Assembly (NCBI RefSeq): GCF_958439165.1
Contig: NZ_OY288122.1
Coordinates: forward strand, 1 to 64,000
DNA length: 64,000 nucleotides
Direction of reading: 5' to 3'
DNA from: an uncultured Hydrogenophaga sp.
GTDB taxonomy: Bacteria; Pseudomonadota; Gammaproteobacteria; Burkholderiales; Burkholderiaceae_C
Notes under the pieces: generated by a model
What the model saw: the letters and a program-made list of their open reading frames with translations, nothing else
The model's database searches: none
Told to the model about the DNA's origin: nothing
Shown: positions 61,682 through 64,000 of the stretch, in pieces
How positions within the stretch are numbered: the stretch's first letter is position 1
How the letters are laid out: each line of letters begins with the position of its first letter
Program-made: the position numbers and the translations under genes

Positions 61682-63650
61682 GACCGGCCACGGCAGCCCC
61701 TGCGGCCCGGGACTCCTTCAGGCCCAGCGTGCGCAACCCGGCGGCCCAGACCGCCAGCACGTCGTCGTGACCCCTCTCGCGTGCCTGCATCAGGCCGCTG
61801 ACCTCCCGGCCACCGATGCTGCGCCGGATGTCGAGGATGGCGGCCACATCGCACAACCCCAGGCGGCCATCCTGCAGCAGGTCCCGCAAGCCCAGCATCC
61901 AGGCTGAGAGGACCGCGCTGCGGCCTTCGGCCAGCACCTCGTGCAGCGGCATCACCGCGCCGGCAGCGTCAGGGCGGTACGGTGGCCGCAGCACGGCAAC
62001 CAGTTCGGCCGGACCCAGCGGCAACCGGCGCAGGGCCTGCATCAGCAGCGGCAGCCGGGCGCCGCCGGCCAGGACGCGGTGCAGCACCTGGTCGGGACGG
62101 TCGCCCTCCAGGCCGAAGGCGCGTACCAGCGTAAACACCAGGGGCAGTCCTTCCAGCCCCAGACCCTGCAGCACGGCGAGGTAGGCCTGCAGGGCGGCCG
62201 GGGGCATGGGCGAGCGCATCAGCAGCGAATGGCCCTGCGCATCGCGGGCCTCCATGAAAGCCAGGGTCAGGGGAAGATCGCGCCGCCGGGCATGCTGGCG
62301 CAGCAGGGCCGCGCGCCAGCGGTCGTGACGCCCTGCCTTGAACAGCTGACCGATGCAGGACGGCGCCAGCAGGCTGTCGGCCGGCATCCAGTCCTCGTGG
62401 GTGTCGTCCGGGATGGCCTGCACCGGACCAAGGCGGGCCTCGCCACCCGGACCGAAGCCCAGCCGGGGACTCACCGGATACAGCCGCCACAGCGGGTCGG
62501 CCACCTGGCCGGCATGGGCCAGCGGTCCGGGCAGCAGGGCGTGCTGAAGGTCACCGATGCGCAGTTGCTGCAGATCGTTGCGGTCGTGCGCGAACCACTC
62601 CAGGTGCAAGGTGGTGTGGTCGGGGTCGTACAGACGCACCACCCAGCGCGGCACGCCCGGTCCACCGTGGGCATGCGCATGGGTCTCGATGGCCAGCTCC
62701 AGCGCCATGGCGTGGTGCAGGGAGCCGAGCCACCAATGCCGGGTGGTCTGGCCGTCGAAGGCCATCCGGTCCATGCGCGCACGCAGCCATTCGCCGCTGC
62801 GCGAGTCGGCCACCAGATGAACCGGCCGGGACTCGTGGCGCAGCAGGGCCTTGCAGGCCAGCGCCTCGTCCGCGCGGGCCCGGAGCACCTCGGGGGTGGA
62901 CAGGGTCCGGTAGTCGAAATCGTCCGGTCCGACCTGCCCCAGACGCACCCGGGCCTGGTGCTCCACGCGATCCTTGAGCCACAGGCACACCAGATCGACA
63001 CAGGTCAGGGTCCGGCCGCCCGGGCTGCGCACCCGCTGGTTGAGGTTCAGGCGCTCGTCGACGCCGACGCCAGGGTCGTGGTGGACCCGCACGGACTGGG
63101 GTGTGGCGACCATGGCCGGCAGGCGCCGGCAGGTGACCACCGTGTTGCCGTGGACATGGATGTCGAGGTCGAAGGGACCTGCCTCGATCCAGGACGAGGT
63201 CTGCTCCGGCAGATCGACCCGGCGCAGCCGGTGGCTGCCCAGCACGCGCAGCTGTCTCAGCGCAGGGAACGGACGCAGGTCGATCCGGGATGCCTCGCAG
63301 TCCTGCAGCTCCAGCCGCTGCAGGCGGGGCAAGGCCTGCAGCCAGGCGGGCAGGCGACGCAGCCCGACCAGCCGCACACCGTGCACGGCCACGCCGTGTT
63401 CCACCGCCATGGCGGCATGCGCCTTGAGCCATGCCGGCTGCAGCAGCATGACCAGCCCGGCCGGAAAGCCGGAGAGGTCGAGAACCGGCTGCGGCTGCAG
63501 CAGGCGGTCGAGGCAGCGGTCCCAGAGCAATCGCGCGGCGGCATCGCGGAACGGGTGGTGGCGGACGGCCTCGAGCTGGATGTCCAGCCGCTGACCCGCC
63601 GTGGGCACCAGCCCGACAAAACCGGAACGGGGCGTTCGAGTGGAGGGCAT
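61668..63650 (-). CDS. Putative effector: leucine-rich segment, ShET2/EspL-like protease core and ankyrin-like repeats
   Basis: The 660 aa protein has no signal peptide or membrane helix. Residues ~95-150 look leucine-rich (LPRLQRLELQDCEASRIDL, LRQLRVLGSHRLRRVDLP). Residues ~210-350 resemble the ShET2/EspL family of type III secreted cysteine proteases: a Cys segment (C217 or C222 in LTCVDLVCLWLKD), an HAMALEL motif (H313) and VRLYDPDHTTLHLEW (D342), which would form a Cys-His-Asp triad. The C-terminal ~200 residues hold degenerate repeats of ankyrin type (DAQGHSLLMRS; MPLHEVLAEGRSAVLSAWM; SGLMQARERGHDDVLAVWA). Family match is from memory, not a search. ATG 63650 is chosen over an in-frame GTG three codons upstream. 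It converges on fliR with a 14-base overlap. Confidence 0.6.
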   Translation of the reverse strand: MPSTRTPRSGFVGLVPTAGQRLDIQLEAVRHHPFRDAAARLLWDRCLDRLLQPQPVLDLSGFPAGLVMLLQPAWLKAHAAMAVEHGVAVHGVRLVGLRRLPAWLQALPRLQRLELQDCEASRIDLRPFPALRQLRVLGSHRLRRVDLPEQTSSWIEAGPFDLDIHVHGNTVVTCRRLPAMVATPQSVRVHHDPGVGVDERLNLNQRVRSPGGRTLTCVDLVCLWLKDRVEHQARVRLGQVGPDDFDYRTLSTPEVLRARADEALACKALLRHESRPVHLVADSRSGEWLRARMDRMAFDGQTTRHWWLGSLHHAMALELAIETHAHAHGGPGVPRWVVRLYDPDHTTLHLEWFAHDRNDLQQLRIGDLQHALLPGPLAHAGQVADPLWRLYPVSPRLGFGPGGEARLGPVQAIPDDTHEDWMPADSLLAPSCIGQLFKAGRHDRWRAALLRQHARRRDLPLTLAFMEARDAQGHSLLMRSPMPPAALQAYLAVLQGLGLEGLPLVFTLVRAFGLEGDRPDQVLHRVLAGGARLPLLMQALRRLPLGPAELVAVLRPPYRPDAAGAVMPLHEVLAEGRSAVLSAWMLGLRDLLQDGRLGLCDVAAILDIRRSIGGREVSGLMQARERGHDDVLAVWAAGLRTLGLKESRAAGAAVAGLSRP

Positions 63651-63752
63651 GGCACACACCGGTAGCTGGGGATACCGATGGGTGGCAGCGCCATGAACAA
63701 GGGTTCACCGCAACACCGCCGTTGACCGGGGCGGGTGCCGGAAGGGATCGCG

Positions 63753-63773
63753 CCGGACACGAACGGTGTCCGG
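63753..63773 (-). terminator. Hairpin between the response regulator gene and the putative effector gene
   Basis: CCGGACAC (63753-63760) pairs with GTGTCCGG (63766-63773) around GAACG, 12 bases after the response regulator stop on the minus strand. It lacks a T run, so termination is uncertain; it also lies in the upstream region of the effector-like gene. Confidence 0.4.
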
Positions 63774-63784
63774 GAGCCGTCAGA

Positions 63785-64000
63785 TCAGACCAGTCCGTTG
63801 CGGATGGCGTAGACGGTGAGTTCGGCGTTGTTGGTCAGGTGCAGCTTTTCCAGCACCCGGGCCCGGTAGACGCTGACCGTCTTGGGGCTGAGCATGAGCT
63901 CCTCGGCAATGTCCGAGAGCTTGCGACCCGATGCGATCTTCTGCAGGGTCTGCAGCTCACGCTCGGAGAGGCTGGCATGCAGCTCCTCGCTTTCTGGCGC
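63785..64000 (-). CDS. NarL/FixJ (GacA/UvrY-like) response regulator, C-terminal part
   Basis: Only the last 71 codons are in the window; the gene runs off the right edge. They form a LuxR-type DNA-binding domain: LSERELQTLQKIASGRKLSD, IAEELMLSPKTVSVYRARVL (recognition helix) and LHLTNNAELTVYAIRNGLV. The LSPKTVSVYRARVLEKL form is typical of GacA/UvrY-like regulators, but the receiver domain is not visible, so the exact type is open. It lies upstream of the putative effector gene on the same strand and could regulate it (inference). Confidence 0.85.
   Translation of the reverse strand, partial: APESEELHASLSERELQTLQKIASGRKLSDIAEELMLSPKTVSVYRARVLEKLHLTNNAELTVYAIRNGLV

Overview
This 64 kb window is high-GC (roughly two-thirds G+C), densely coded bacterial chromosome. 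It looks like a betaproteobacterium of the order Burkholderiales. The reasons are the FlhDC master regulators beside motAB, a flagellar locus split into flg, flh and fli blocks, a type II secretion operon ending ...L-M-N-D-E, and a Maf-type flagellin-modifying protein next to fliA. Genus cannot be fixed from the sequence alone. No tRNA, rRNA, CRISPR array, prophage or insertion sequence was seen.

Layout. (1) 1-11.2 kb: type II secretion genes gspK (partial, one-base frameshift), L, M, N, D, E and F. A multicopper oxidase and a SCO-type copper chaperone sit between gspE and gspF. (2) 11.2-15.9 kb: a 5'-nucleotidase and a BacA-like ABC exporter follow gspF. Convergent to them are queC and an HDOD-domain protein at the tail of the flg operon. 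(3) 15.9-30.5 kb: flgBCDEFGHIJKL on the minus strand; flgA and, further on, flgMN on the plus strand. (4) 30.6-37.7 kb, minus strand: flhA-flhF-flhG-like-fliA-maf. (5) 39.5-44.8 kb, minus strand: flhDC, then motAB-cheYZ-flhB. (6) 45.2-50.1 kb, plus strand: fliC1-fliD-fliC2-fliS-fliT. (7) 50.2-61.7 kb: fliE, and divergently fliFGHIJK and fliLMNOPQR. (8) The end holds a large putative effector gene and the 3' part of a NarL/GacA-type response regulator.

Together the flagellar genes give an almost complete motor: export gate, ATPase, MS and C rings, rod, P and L rings, hook, filament, caps, chaperones and stators. FlhDC would activate the rod, hook and export operons. FliA, held by FlgM, would activate the late genes. 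I find sigma-28-like sites before flgM, fliC2 and fliS, and weaker ones before fliC1 and motA. The Maf homologue suggests glycosylated flagellins.

The most unusual aspect is a set of four unfamiliar proteins placed exactly at junctions between flagellar blocks: between flgB and flgA, between flgA and flgM, between flhA and flhB, and after fliR. Three have Ser/Pro/Arg-rich N termini. One has leucine-rich-repeat-like segments. The last combines a leucine-rich segment, a possible ShET2/EspL-type Cys-His-Asp protease core and ankyrin-like C-terminal repeats. They look like secreted effectors, but this is inference. Other points of interest are a flhG-position protein with no P-loop, and two flagellins whose central domains are nearly identical at the DNA level while their ends differ more.
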